Positions 1-11,703 of a stretch of 64,000 nt of DNA are shown in pieces. This DNA comes from Adiantum capillus-veneris (Eukaryota > Streptophyta > Polypodiopsida > Polypodiales > Pteridaceae): assembly GCA_014529385.2 (NCBI GenBank), contig CM043947.1, positions 99,732,036 through 99,796,035 of the forward strand, read 5' to 3'. The notes beneath the pieces were generated by a model that was not told where the DNA came from, made no database searches, and saw only the letters and a program-made list of their open reading frames with translations. How positions within the stretch are numbered: the first letter of the stretch is position 1; each line of letters begins with the position of its first letter. Position numbers and translations under genes: made by a program.

Positions 1-135
1 AGGCCCTTGTGTTTATACTGGGCGTGTTCCTCCATTTCCTCTCTCCAATGTGTTAGGATAGGCTATAGAAATAGGTACCCCAAGTTTCATCCAAAAAGGA
101 TGTCAAACATAGATTGCAATCCATGTCCCCTTTTA

Positions 136-333
136 AGCTTTTCCACCTAAAATCATACCATCAAGTCCCAAATGCCAAGAAAACCCTAGCCCTAAAGTTT
201 CAAGCCATTAGAATTTCAAAACCCTAGCCAAAATAGCTTTTCCACCTAAAATCATACCATCAAGTCCCAAATGCCAAGAAAACCCTAGCCCTAAAGTTTC
301 AAGCCATTAGAATTTCAAAACCCTAGCCAAAAT
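136..333. repeat. 99-bp tandem duplication, two copies
   Basis: Two adjacent and essentially identical copies of a 99-bp unit lie at 136-234 and 235-333. Each begins agcttttccacc and ends agccaaaat. The flanking AT-rich sequence (1-900) shows no coding region or recognisable element ends. The identity of the copies points to a recent local duplication. Confidence 0.9.
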
Positions 334-954
334 GCCAAATTTTTCCCAGTCTTGAGAAAAAATTCCAAAAAGTGGCATAAATTTCCAACAAGTGATGCAA
401 ATTGAAAAATAATTGAACCATAGTATCACCAAAGCATGCTTTATCAAATGGTATCACCAAAAATCCCAAATGTGTTCCAACATGGATCACGATCCGTGCC
501 CCCTAGAGACAAATCTGACATGTGACCACATGACCAAGTGCTTGTAGTTGTCCTAGATGCACTGGTGATATGCTCATTTTTCATTTTATGGTCAAGTTAA
601 CATTTTTTTGACTTTCTCGATAACTTTTTGGCCAAATGTAGGAGCTAATTGAGTGATATTTTGATGCCATAATTCCTCTTAGAAGACCCAAAAAGCAGTG
701 AGAGGCAAGCCCCTATCAAGTGGTGGAGATCTCCTCCAACAAGAAGGCTCATATCTCAGAGGAAGAGCTCACCAAAATACCGGCCAACATCTTTATTGGA
801 AAGTTCCAAGCGATCGATGATGGTACCAAAGTTTAAACAACAATATAACACCATATTAGTAAATTTGGGAATTTTCCAATTCCAACTTTCTAAAAGAGCT
901 TAGTTTTTGACCAGCTAGTTTTAGATTAGTCCATAATGGCCAAATCTTCAAGAC

Positions 955-1665
955 ATGGGTGATTCCCAAATTGGCTCTAAAGTCTCAAACTCTGTAATAT
1001 GGTATTATATTTTCAAAAGAGCTATGGACTTTGCATCAACGAAGAGAAGTCATCAAGGGATAAAGGAGCCCTTAGATGGATACTTTTTTCAGGTTACCTC
1101 CATGGGGCACAGATTTCCAGAGGGCCCACGAGCTCATGAGTTCCATACAATGCAACGGACATGCAACCTTGACAGATAAAGATGGAGAGACAGTAAAGGT
1201 ATGAATCAGCACTCACCTAATCAATCAAGACCTCCACCTACCTCCAAGCAATCACAACCTGTTGTTGAAGAAAAAAGCAATAGATAATGATAAGGCCTTT
1301 GTCAAGCAGCAGGGACACAAATTTACTTACAAGGATCTTTTCTACTTGGAGATGAAGCTGCCATTGCAGCTCATTTCACAACACCTAAAAGTACAAAAGC
1401 CACCAATGTTTACCAAGCCCAAGCTACACACGAAATTTTCATGGCAATAGAACTTGTTGAGCAAAGGGTAGTCCACTGTGCGGCTTGGGAACAAGACCTA
1501 CATGAATGCGGAGTTTGTGCTTACAAGAATAGCATATCAAGCCCTAGGGATGATTGACCAACTACCCTCAGTGGAGTCATAGTTAGATATTTTACACAAA
1601 ACCAAACACACATTTAGGGTGGTAGGAGGTTCATCATCCACACCTGGAAACAAAAAGTTACTTGT
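955..1665 (+). pseudogene. Possible gag-side remnant of element E2, upstream of the E1 insertion
   Basis: This stretch has short open frames (955-1179, 1262-1450, and an open run near 1490-1590) broken by stops and frame changes. I recognise no domain. It is assigned to E2 because a zinc-knuckle-like motif resumes directly on the far side of E1 at 5208 in the same orientation. The assignment rests on position more than on sequence similarity. Confidence 0.35.
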
Positions 1666-2341
1666 GCAACCAAATCAGCATGATAATCAAATTGAAACAT
1701 CATTTTTTACCATCATAAAAGAGTATAATCTTTTTTTGATTGGATCAAACAAAAGAGACATTACCTGTGTATATCTGTTTGTAAGCTAACCTGTTGTTGC
1801 TTGTAGGTTACCCTGCTGTTGCTATTGGTTTTTTTTAATCATAACTTGGTCAAACTAACTTAGAAAATAGACTTCCAGGTACTCAAATGTGGGAACAGGT
1901 CTGGTCTACAAGGCAACACGGACAGAATTGCGCAAAACGTCTTCCTTTGGCTGAAAACACAACTTTTAGGTCGCGACTCATAAAAACCCTATTTTTTGGT
2001 CTCCACTAATGTTTCAACTTATTTTAAGCCTATCCATGCATTTTAAGCTAAAACACATAAATATAAAATATTGATATTAATAAAAATCTCAATTTTAACT
2101 ACGTTTTTATTATATTGTTCATAAACAGACTATTTGTTATTCATTACTCTTTATCAAATATGACTTTAGTGTATGTTTAAAAAAAAAAGAGAATATATTT
2201 TCTCTCTTAATATATTAAACTCATTCATATAAGCTCTATCTAATAGACTATTCAAAAATCTTTCAAATCGTGCTAAACGAAAGATATGGCCTACTACATT
2301 CTTTTTGACTTTAAGAACTTCAAAAAATAGTCCTATTACAT
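1663..2341 (-). repeat. E1 3' LTR, truncated
   Basis: About 380 bp at 1966-2341 is a close copy of 4832-5205, and 1663-1760 matches 4722-4820. This copy carries about 200 bp (1761-1965) that the other copy lacks. The outer part of the LTR, equivalent to 4314-4720, is missing. It ends ttaca at 2341 and is followed by a pyrimidine run (2342-2351), which is the polypurine tract of a minus-strand element. Confidence 0.7.
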
Positions 2342-4299
2342 TCTCTCCTTATCAAAATTAACTCTATCCTTAGAGTTGGAAAGAGAAGTTTTCAGCATAC
2401 AAAACATCAAATTCAATCTAAGAGGCATCTTTTACATAATACATCTCACTTGACGGAAACTTCAAGAAGAATCCTACTTCTGTCTAACTCTACAATCAAC
2501 TTGGTTTCTAGTTTTGCCTTCATATCTTTTCTTTAGAACAAGATTATCTAAAACATATATTTTGTTGGCATTCTCAAAAAATTTGATATTTCAAAGAGGA
2601 ATTTACAGACACACATAAGCAATCATGATAATACAAGTTACCCTTATGTGAACAAAATTTCCTCTCAAACATTCCTCCCACATGAGAATTTAGATAAGAG
2701 ATATAATGCTAGAGTTGAAACACATTATTTACTTCATGTCTTCTCAACTTCATAAATTTCACATGCCACCACTCTCCCCTCTTGACATAAGACACATCCC
2801 ATTTGTTCCTTGCTTGCATCATATGTTACCACAAAAGGTTTTCCAAGTTTTGAACTTTTCAAAATATAATTTTCAACCACCCTTGCTTTCATTGTTTCAA
2901 ATGCAGTTTCAAAACTATCTCCTTCCTTAATTCTGATGTGGTCATATCCAGATTGAAGGTCAAACTTTGAAAATACTTGTGTACTGCTAGGTTGACTCAT
3001 CAGCTCATTGATGTGAAAAAGGAGATGTTTATTTTTAAAGGTTCATTTATTAAGACCCATGTAGTCAATGGATAGTCTATAAGGCCCATCCTTCTCCCTC
3101 TAGAAAAGAACAAGGTTGCCCCAAGGAGATACACTAGGCATGATTAACCCTTTCTTCAATAGACCTATCCCACGGTCTAGTGATCTAGGAGAAGACATAT
3201 ATGGAAGGTCATAAAGGAAAACATCCCTAAGTTCAAGAAGCTTTTCTACATACACTATTTTTTTCCCCCTTAGGTCTATCTTTTAGCTCATTTCTCAAAA
3301 ATTATAAAAGTCTCACACTCTTGTATAAGTCACATTATCAATTTAATGGCCAAAACTAGATTTAGAATCTCTTTCTTTCCCATGAAGAGTGTGCCTATCC
3401 TCATCCAATGATTTAAGAGAGGTTTTTCTTTCTTCACAATCAATAAAAACATGATTCTTACTCATCTAATTGATACCAATAATTACATCATGCATACCCA
3501 TGTTTATGACATAAAGTTTTTACTTATAATGATGACTATTCAAAGAAAAGACATGTTTTTTATTAGTTCTTTCGTGAACCTTTTATTTTCAATAGTTAAG
3601 TCCATAAATCTCTTGATTTCTCAGTTTAGTTTCAGGTTTAATTTCTCAGCTAGATTAGAGGACAAGAATCAATGTGTACTACTCAAATCAATTAAGAAAT
3701 TCAGTTTCAAATTTTAAATTTTATGCATGAATTTAATCATAGAAGCTTGCAAATGATGCATCAAAGACATAAAGCATCATAAATTAAAGAAGGGTTATAT
3801 GACTTATCTATATCATCTGCATCGTCAATAGTCTCCAATTCAACCATCTTGGTACATATTTCCTTATCAATGACTTTGTTCAGGCATTTGAAAGTGTGGT
3901 GGCCTTACTCTACATATCAAAAGCATAATCCAAATCTCTGAGCTCTTCAATCCAAGCTTTCAAATCTTCACCTATATCTCTTATGCCATAAAATTTGTTG
4001 AGTCTAGACTTCTTGAAAACTTGATTGATCTCGTAGTTTCTCATGTATTGTCATCATCTTCATCATCGCTCCTCTTTCGTTTCTTCTTCTTTGATCCTTG
4101 ATCTCTTGGAGACGGCGCTTGACCGTTTCCATGTTTAACTTCCATCTTCTCCTCCACTTTGTCTTCCTGCACCAGCTATTCTATTTCCTTTATCCACTTT
4201 CTCGCATCTATTGAGATCTTCATTGAGCCATCAAATAATCTCCGCTTGTTCCTTCAATCGCTTCTCGTATGCTTCCATCTCTACCGCAGGATTCAAATT
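2342..4299 (-). pseudogene. E1 internal region: degraded Ty3/Gypsy gag-pol
   Basis: Read on the minus strand the domains occur in retroelement order. There is a Gag-like segment near 4030-3840 (FYGIRDIGEDLKAWIEEL). A protease-like segment follows near 3720-3600 (FLIDLSSTH, with the aspartate kept). Reverse transcriptase lies at about 3200-2890 (SPWGNLVLF, KDGPYRLSIDY, FSKFDLQSGYDHIRI). An RNase H start lies at 2860-2750 (KPFVVTYDASKEQMGCVL). The RT is fused almost directly to RNase H, so the RT palm and thumb are deleted. Stops and frameshifts are frequent. Integrase is absent. The whole internal region is under 2 kb, against 4-5 kb in intact elements. Confidence 0.7.
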
Positions 4300-4311
4300 G
4301 CTTTGATACCA
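4300..4311 (-). other. E1 primer-binding site
   Basis: The minus-strand sequence TGGTATCAAAGC lies two bases inside the LTR that begins at 4314. It differs by one base from the standard plant initiator tRNA-Met primer site TGGTATCAGAGC. It fixes the orientation of E1 and the inner edge of its 5' LTR. Confidence 0.75.
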
Positions 4312-4313
4312 CT

Positions 4314-5205
4314 TGTGACGCGACATAGGAGAGCGAAATACATTCATAATGAAAAGTATAGAGTACATAGAGTGAATAGATGAAATAAGGAGTTTGTATG
4401 AATAATATTTATAAGAAGAGAATATCTTGTTTCATAACCTCCCGACCACCCCCGAGCTATCTCAATCTCACCCTCAATCACACTCTCACTCTCAATCCTA
4501 ATCTCAATCTCAATCTTGTGCACAATCTCAATCTCAATCACACTCTCACTCTCAATCTCAATCACAATCACACTCTCAATATCAATCTCAATTTCATGAT
4601 GGCAACAACCATCATAATCGAAATCGCAACACGATCAAAATCCCAATATCATGACACCTTGCATAGATCCGGTTTCACACATTGGTTTCTACATCGTCTA
4701 CAAAATAGCCAAAAGAACATACTTGTGCAACCAAACTAGCATGATAATAAAATTCAAAACATCATTTTTTACCATCATAAAAGAGTATAATCACTTTTTG
4801 ATTGGATCAAACAAAAGAGATATTACCCGTTTTTAGGCCGCGACTCATAAAAATCCTATTTCTCGGTCTTCACTACTTTTTGAACTTATTTTAAGCCTAT
4901 CCATGCATTTTAAGCTAAAACACATAAATATAAAATATTGATATTAATAAAAATCTCAATTTTAACTACGTTTTTATTATACTGTTCATAAACAGACTAT
5001 CTGTTATTCATTAATCTTTATCAAATATGACTTTATTGTATTATTTAAAAAAAAAGAATATATCTTCTCTCTTAATATCTTAAACTCATTCATATAAGCT
5101 CTATCTAATAGACTATTCAACAATCTTTCAAATCGTGCTAAACAAAAGATATGGCCTACTACATTCTTTTCGACTTTAAGAACTTCAAAAATTAGTCATA
5201 TTACA
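4314..5205 (-). repeat. E1 5' LTR
   Basis: An 892-bp LTR that runs TGTGACGCG to ATTACA on the plus strand, adjacent to the primer site. The 4832-5205 part is duplicated at 1966-2341. It contains a CTCAAT-type hexanucleotide minisatellite at about 4460-4590. No target-site duplication is seen, because the left end of the element is truncated. Confidence 0.7.
4460..4590. repeat. CTCAAT/CTCACT hexamer minisatellite
   Basis: A run of imperfect 6-bp units (ctcaat, cacact, ctaatc variants) gives spurious repetitive open frames on both strands. It lies inside the E1 5' LTR. Confidence 0.85.
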
Positions 5206-7330
5206 TTTATAATTGTGGAGAGTTGGGCCACATCATCCTGCAATGTGATAAGCCACCAGTGATGGGGGGAGACATGTATCCATTGCCAATACTAGTGCTA
5301 ACTAGTTCAAATGATTATGGCATTGAAATTAAGGGAGAAGAAGGAACCAATGGATTAACCGAAGAGGAAAAGGGAAAGAAAAAAGTGATAAGTGTGGTCA
5401 CCTTGGAGAAGGCAGCAAAGCTGGAGGATACATTAGTGATGCCTATTGGAAAGAGGACGATACATGATAAGGAAGGAAGAAATGGTGCAGATCCTAGTAA
5501 GAAGAAGGGAAAGAGCCATGAAGACGAGGATGTCAAGGCCAAGAGGAGAAGAAAGGCTCGTCCTCACAAGTTTCATGTTTTAGATTTTCCACTAGGAGAT
5601 GGGAAATTAAGCTATGACTTGAAGGAGGATCTGATAAGCAGGAAAGAAGATGTTACTTTTGGGCAGCTTATAGAGATGATGCCTAAGCTAAAACAACAAT
5701 GGAAGAGGATGGTTAGTCATTTACCCAATAGTAGATGTGTGGCACAAAGGAAATTTTTTGGGACAACTTTATGTTGATGGTGGAGCCCAAATACGTGTCA
5801 TAACACACTCATGCGTTGAGAAGATGGGTCTTACAGTGACTAGGGTGTTAGGCTTCCAGATTAGATTGGCAAACCATCAGAAAGAAAAATGTTTGGGTGT
5901 TGTAAAGAGCTTAGAAGTGGAGGCATATGATGCAAAGGTGGTGGTTGAGTTTCATGTGATGCCAGCGGGGTTGGGAGCATATCCTATTATACTGGGTAGA
6001 CCATGGTTACATGAGTGGGAGCTGTTCAAGATTGGAGACATGGTATGATTAGCCTCTATGGAAAGAAAAGTGCCAAGAAGCAATATAATATGGACACAAG
6101 GAAACTATTAGAGGAACTTTATGAAGATGAGGATGAGTCTAGTGATGAAGACTATTCCACAGTGTCTGACGAGGACAATGATAGTACTACCAGCAGCAAT
6201 GAGGATGTTGATGTTGCATTTCTTTTGATGATGGACAAAGAAATCCATGAGTTTGGTCTACTTGCATTTGCAAATTAGATCAAAGATGAAAGTGAAGGGC
6301 CTTATGAAGTGATTGAAGGGATGATGCAAACCAAGGTTGAATTTTCAAAAACGTAGGAATTGATGACACAAACGATTAGTGGAGACCTCTCAGCTATGGA
6401 GAAGGAGATATATTTGCACATGCTGGCTAGTTTTCCTGATTTTTTCATTACTTCATATAAAGAGATTAGAGGGTTCAAAGGAGAACAGATGCATATAAAG
6501 CTGAAGGAAGGTGATAAGCCAGTGCAACAAAGGCTAAGAAGGATGGGTCGAGAGAAGATGGAAGCCTTGAGGGAAGAGGTGGACAAGTTATTAAAGGCAG
6601 GGTTCATAGTCCCAGTGGAGACTATAGAATGGGTGAGTCCAGTAGTAGTCAACCCAAAGAAGGATGGAAAGTGGAGGATTTGTGTAGATTTTAAACCCTT
6701 AAATGAAGCCACTAAGAAGAACCCATATCCTCTTTCATTCATCCATTAGATCTTGGATTCAGTGGCAGGTTATGAGAGGTACAATGTGTGTGATGGTTTT
6801 TTAGGTTATTTTCAATTGAAGGTTGCTCTTAAAGACTAAACAAAGACAAATTTTATTACGCCATGGGGTTGTTATTTGCTACACGGTATTGACATTTGGG
6901 CTTTCAAATGGACCATCCTTCTATCAAGAGAGAGAAAATTTGGTATTGTCACCATTCATTGGTAGTTGTGTTAAAGATTTTATGGACAACTTTTGTGTCT
7001 GCATCAGTAGGTCTGAACACCATGAGAAGCTACAGATGGTATTGGCTTGATATGATGAATGTGGAGGACAACTAAATCCAAATAAATGTCATCTAGCATA
7101 GCCAAGGGTGAAGTTATTGGGCCATATGGTGTCAGAAAATGGCATTGAGGCTGATCTAGACAAAGTTAATTCTATTATTCTTCTTCCATCACCTAAGAGT
7201 ACAAAGCAATTGGCAACATGATAAAGATGCATTATTGAGCCAAACTTTCCCAGCCAAACTTTACGTGATTGAGGCTCCAAATCTTAGGAAAAAAGATGCA
7301 TTATTGAGAAAAGTTGATTTCCAGGTGTGC
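5206..7330 (+). pseudogene. E2: degraded Ty3/Gypsy gag-pol, 3' portion
   Basis: The stretch opens with a partial CCHC zinc knuckle (CGELGHIILQC, from 5214), whose first cysteine is cut off by E1. A basic region follows. Next is an aspartic protease (5737-6048: YVDGGAQIRVIT, later YPIILGRPWL), in which the usual DSG/DTG reads DGG. A strongly acidic linker spans 6110-6210. Reverse transcriptase spans 6480-7150 (EWVSPVVVNPKKDGKWRICV, then YFQLKVA, ITPWGC and LSNGPSFYQ in shifted frames). Frame changes occur near 5740 and 6030. Stops occur at about 6276, 6354, 6747 and beyond. RNase H and integrase are not seen. A relic. Confidence 0.75.
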
Positions 7331-7353
7331 GGATGGATGTAGAACGATAACAA

Positions 7354-8092
7354 ATGTAAGGTCTCCACATATCTAACTATTGGGAATTGGACTTACAAAC
7401 AGGTAAATAACAATTTCAAAAGCATTAAAAAATGGTATTTTTGGAATGTTAAGCACAACAAACCCTGGGCTAGAAATTTTCAGATTTAAATTTGGACAAA
7501 AGCTGACCCCGCTAGTCCTTCCGAAAGATTCAATGTAAATTAAAGTATTAAGAAAATTAAATGGTTGCAGTAATCATTTAAGCATAGACTTTACTAAAGG
7601 CCTCCCAGATATTTACAAGATATTTACCAATTAAGCACAAAATAGGTGAAAATATATCAGAATTGATATTTTAAAGCTGGCAGGTAATGGGAGGGTCATC
7701 ACTAACCTGCCAGGGACACAAATAGCAGCAGGGGGCACCATCTATAAGTTGGGGGCTAGCTTGAGTTGCCAAAACCTGCCAGAAGCAGCCGGGAGCCCTA
7801 AAAACCTATAAATAGAACCCTCCCCTCTTCACAAAAAACAGACAGACTCGGAGCCTTGGTACATTTTCTCTCATCTAGACGGACCTCTACACAGAAATCG
7901 CTAGAGAGAAAAACTCTAGTTGGTTAATCAACGGTAATTAGCACTAATCCTTTTTAATGAGTAAAACTAGGTTAACCTATTTAAAATTTTCTTAATGAAT
8001 TGAAGATTAAACCTATGTATACTCTAAAATTATCTCCTAATTCAAATTTCTCTGGTGATTATTGAGATTAAGCTTAGGGATACTAAGCTAAT
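7354..8092 (+). repeat. LTR-like segment with TATA box, truncated at E3
   Basis: This non-coding stretch begins tgtaaggtctcc. It holds a good TATA-type element (cctataaatagaaccc, about 7804), followed by a pyrimidine-rich leader, as in a U3-R-U5 arrangement. It stops exactly where the E3 LTR begins. No continuation is found on the far side of E3, and no second copy is in the window. It could also be another repeat with its own promoter. Confidence 0.35.
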
Positions 8093-9681
8093 TGTCATAA
8101 TAATCAATATCTAATTCTCCTAAATGATTTTCTCATATTAAACTGATCATTTAATGTGGGGAAGGCCAAGGGAGAAAAAGCTAGAATATTGGTTAAGCTA
8201 GTAGACCGGCCACAATAGGGATCCAAAGGAGGGAAAATAGGGATCCAAAGGGGGGGCCATCTGCAAAAGAGCCATGTGCAACAATGGGCTAAAAAGACCC
8301 TAAGGTTGAACCCATAAAGACTTCCAAAATGCTAAGGTTCCAAAATTCAAAGGTTGTGTCCAAAGGTCAACCCTAGGGAAAATTGGATGCTTTGTGTGTG
8401 CCCTAAAAGTCTTTGCACATCCCTACATGGGAGGGGGCGAGACCTAAAGGTAGGGGATGAGAGAGAAAGCCACACACACACACACAGGCTCCCTTTACAC
8501 AAAGGGAATGAGGGACACATGTCAGCTCCCTAGGCCAGATGCCCACAAGGTGTGCCCAATTTCTATTGGATGACCCTTGAAGTGGACCAATGAAAATTAA
8601 GCTAGAGTAAATGTAGTTTAATTAATTTAAAAACATTTAATAAAAGAAACCAATGAGAATTAAGTCTCCTAGAAGACTATTGGGCAGTCTCCCAAAGGGT
8701 CCAATGAGCATTCAGAAGCCCCTATGGCTTGCGTAATTCCTATTGGCCAGGAGGCAAAGGGGTCCAATGAGAGTTTAGTTTAATTATTTAATTACCTAAA
8801 GCTCTCACAAAAGGGGAAATGGGGACACATGTCAGAAGGCTATCACTTATGATGCTTAATACCTATTGGCTTGACTTGGGGAGGTCCAATGAGGCAAAAG
8901 CCAAACCAAATTAGCAACAAGGGCTCGCCCAAGAGAGAGAGGGGGCTGATTTTTGATTGGCATTGACACACACACTCACACTTGACCATGTGTGAAGAAA
9001 GAATACTCTATCTCCTCCCAAGCTTTAATGGAGAGCTCATCACCTACTCCAAGCTTGTGAGATAGAAGCCTACATCAACACTCTCTTGGCATGTGGATGA
9101 AAATCCAACCAAGAGCCAAGCTTCAATGCATGCTCATCTTCTCTACCAAGCTAATTACTAAGCTAAGCTATGCTAATATGAGTGATTATGTGAGGAGATG
9201 TACATCTTTCTCGTAAGATACTCCTTCTTCCTCTCAATCTACTCTCATACCCTGCTAGCTCTCACCATCTTCGAAGGTGTGTGAGGTCTTGGGTCTGAGA
9301 ACGGGGATAATTCAAGTTGTGTTTGTTAAGTGTTTTGCTTAGTGCATGAAGTTTCCATCTTCATTGCACTAGCTAGTCTTGAAGGAACACAAAGAATTGT
9401 ATTGTACAATGTCTCTCTTGATGGGAGAAACCATAATACAAATCCTTTTGGAGGGGGGACCGGCTCCATGAAAATCCGGTCCTCAACTGTTGTCAATAGC
9501 TTAATTGATCTCTCTCTTTTGAAAGTATTGTCGATGCTATCTAACTAGGTGTTATGCTTTTTGTTGCTCTCTCCACCCAAGCACTCTTGTAATTCTCATT
9601 AGGAATCTACTCTAATGAAATTCCCACTATGTTCATGCTAATTTCCGCTACACATAAGTTATTAGGCCATTAAATGTTACA
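8093..9681 (+). repeat. E3 5' LTR (1,589 bp)
   Basis: Begins TGTCATAATAATC and ends AATGTTACA immediately before the primer site. It is near-identical to the 3' LTR (15,392-16,560 plus 22,139-22,557) and clearly related to the E6 LTRs. It carries a short CA run and GA-rich stretches. The 5 bases before it (ctaat) do not match the 5 bases after the 3' LTR (tgtct). Confidence 0.95.
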
Positions 9682-9694
9682 TTGGTATCAGAGC
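9682..9694 (+). other. E3 primer-binding site (tRNA-iMet type)
   Basis: TTGGTATCAGAGC directly follows the 5' LTR. It is the standard primer site complementary to plant initiator tRNA-Met. A leader of about 400 bp without an open frame separates it from the gag start codon at 10,099. Confidence 0.93.
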
Positions 9695-10098
9695 TCAAGG
9701 TTTCTCTTTTCTTGCTCAAGAAGGGAGGTCCTCAAGCTAGCTACAAATGGTTGGTATTATTAATTGTCTGTGAGTAAGTACAATAGGGATTTTTCAGCCT
9801 TGCAGTGCGCCTGCCTTTGTGCAGTTAACGGGGCATCACCGTCGAGAGCTATGGTCTTAATAGTGGAGTCCTACGGGGCTTGCCTACGGCTTAACCACTA
9901 TTGAGCTATTAGAATCTTGACAGGAGCCGGTGCTGTTTTGGTGTCGAAAGACCCTCTCTTCTATTCCTTGCAATTAATGGTATTCGAGCCGCGGGTACAG
10001 TAGCTTGAGTGCTTTTTCTAAAGGGGTAAAGAGGAGTAGCAACTAGGGCTTGAAGTGCCAAAGTACACCTAAAAATTTTACACCTAAAAGTTATTAGA

Positions 10099-11703
10099 AT
10101 GGCTGACAATAGTAAAGAGAGTGAAATTAATGTTGATAACTTTGATTTTGCCCATGAGCAAGCTACTAATGATGCTTCAATGCTTGTTAACTATCTTGTT
10201 TCTAGGCTTCAACAAGCCAAGGGCAATCCATCTCTCCAAAGGGAAGTGCAACAGCAGCTCCGTGCTCACGGGATTCTCCAAGCTCATTACCATGACGAGA
10301 GAAAACCTAGGAAGCCTCCTTGTGAGACTACCAAAAGAGGTCTCTCTCCGATTCGGGAAGAAGAAGAGAATCCTTATGAAGGGCTCAAGAATTTACTTCT
10401 TGATGATGCTTCTCCTTCCCAAAGGAGAACTCAAGAGCCTCCACCGAAGGAACGAGAAAGAAGCGAGTTTCCCGCCACCTCGGTGGAGATGGCTCCACAA
10501 AGACAACGGGCTAAATGCTCTCCATTACCACCAAAGCGGAGAAGACCATCATATTCTTCTCCCCACCACGATTCAAAGAGGGATGATAAAAAGCAAAAGA
10601 AGAAAAAGGCAAGAAAGAGGACACCCTCTTCTCCATCTTCTTCATCCTCTTCCTCTTATGAAAGCTATGGTGAAGATGAAAAAGATCAAGACAAGAAAAA
10701 GGCGAGAAAGAGGACACCCTCTTCTCCACCTTCTTCAAATTCTTCACCTTCTGAAGAAAGTGATGGTGCAACTTTTGAAGCATCAAAAAGAAGAGGCCAT
10801 AGGAAATCCTATGCCGCATGGAAGAGGTCGTCCAAGCTGAAGAAATTCAAAGAGGGAGGGAAGAGCATCTCTTTCCTTACCTATGATGGTACCTTTGGTG
10901 CCACGGACAAAGTCTTGGCCTTTATCCAGAAATTCGATGCGGCGTTTGGAGATGAGGGCTTCACAGAGTCGTCTAAGCTACGCCATGTAGCTATGCACTT
11001 TCAAAAGTCCGCCAGACAATGGTGGTCTAGCCTACGAGCCAACTGTGAAGCTCCACGAACATGGAAATCTTTAAGAGCTTCCATTATGAAGCAGTTTTTG
11101 GCCACCGATGCCAAAGACAAAGTACTCACCGAATGGCGAAGCTTAAAGCTCTCTCCCAATGAATCCATCCACAAATATGTAGACAAGTTTTGGGACCTAC
11201 AACTCAAAGCCACTGTCTTCAAAAGGTTGGATTTTGGAGAACAAAAGCAACAATTTTGTGCGGGCTTAACCGAAGAAATGGCGGAGTATGTCAACTCCCA
11301 AAGACCACGTACCATATTGGCGGTAATACACCACACTATGGTCGCCTCTCGAATCAATTTCAAAACTGGGGCAAAAAGAAATAATAAGCCCCCGGAAAAT
11401 AAGGGTTCCAATGAGCCTAAGGGGAAGGACAATGTCCAAAAGTCTCCTAAGGCAACTCCAACAAAGCTAAAGAGAAGGGAGTTTACAAAGGTAAGAATAA
11501 ACTCTCTCCTGAAGAGCTTGAGCGTTATCGTAAGGATAACCGGTGTTTCAAGTGCGGCGAACAAGGGCATGCGTACCGCGCTTGTCCCCAAAAGAACAAC
11601 CGCCAAGATCCTCCTAGAGCTTCCTTGGTTGAAATCCAAGAGGAGGAGACTCACCAAACTCACCACAAAGGATCTCCTCTATGCCATGCTTGGGGAAAGG
11701 TAA
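10099..11703 (+). pseudogene. gag: E3 gag (structural protein), frameshifted near its end
   Basis: This is the capsid-type protein of a Ty3/Gypsy element. It starts at the ATG of MADNSKESEINV, which is also conserved in E6. A low-complexity basic/serine-rich region spans residues 130-240 with repeated RKRTPSSP blocks. A retrotransposon Gag domain follows at about 255-430 (RQWWSSL, PNESIHKYVDKFWDLQL). The CCHC zinc knuckle (CFKCGEQGHAYRAC, nt 11,542-11,583) is out of frame. E6 reads aagggcaac where E3 reads aaggcaac (about 11,450), so one G has been lost. In E6 gag and pol form one continuous frame, so this was probably a single Gag-Pol polyprotein. Confidence 0.88.

Noticed and set aside
4344-4739. 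Frames rich in Asn-Leu and Glu-Ile in the E1 LTR
   Set aside because: Artefacts of the CTCAAT minisatellite.
10121-10840. Long overlapping frame within E3 gag (and its counterpart at 49,550-50,299)
   Set aside because: Shadow of the true Gag frame. The encoded protein has no domain and the real frame has a Gag domain.
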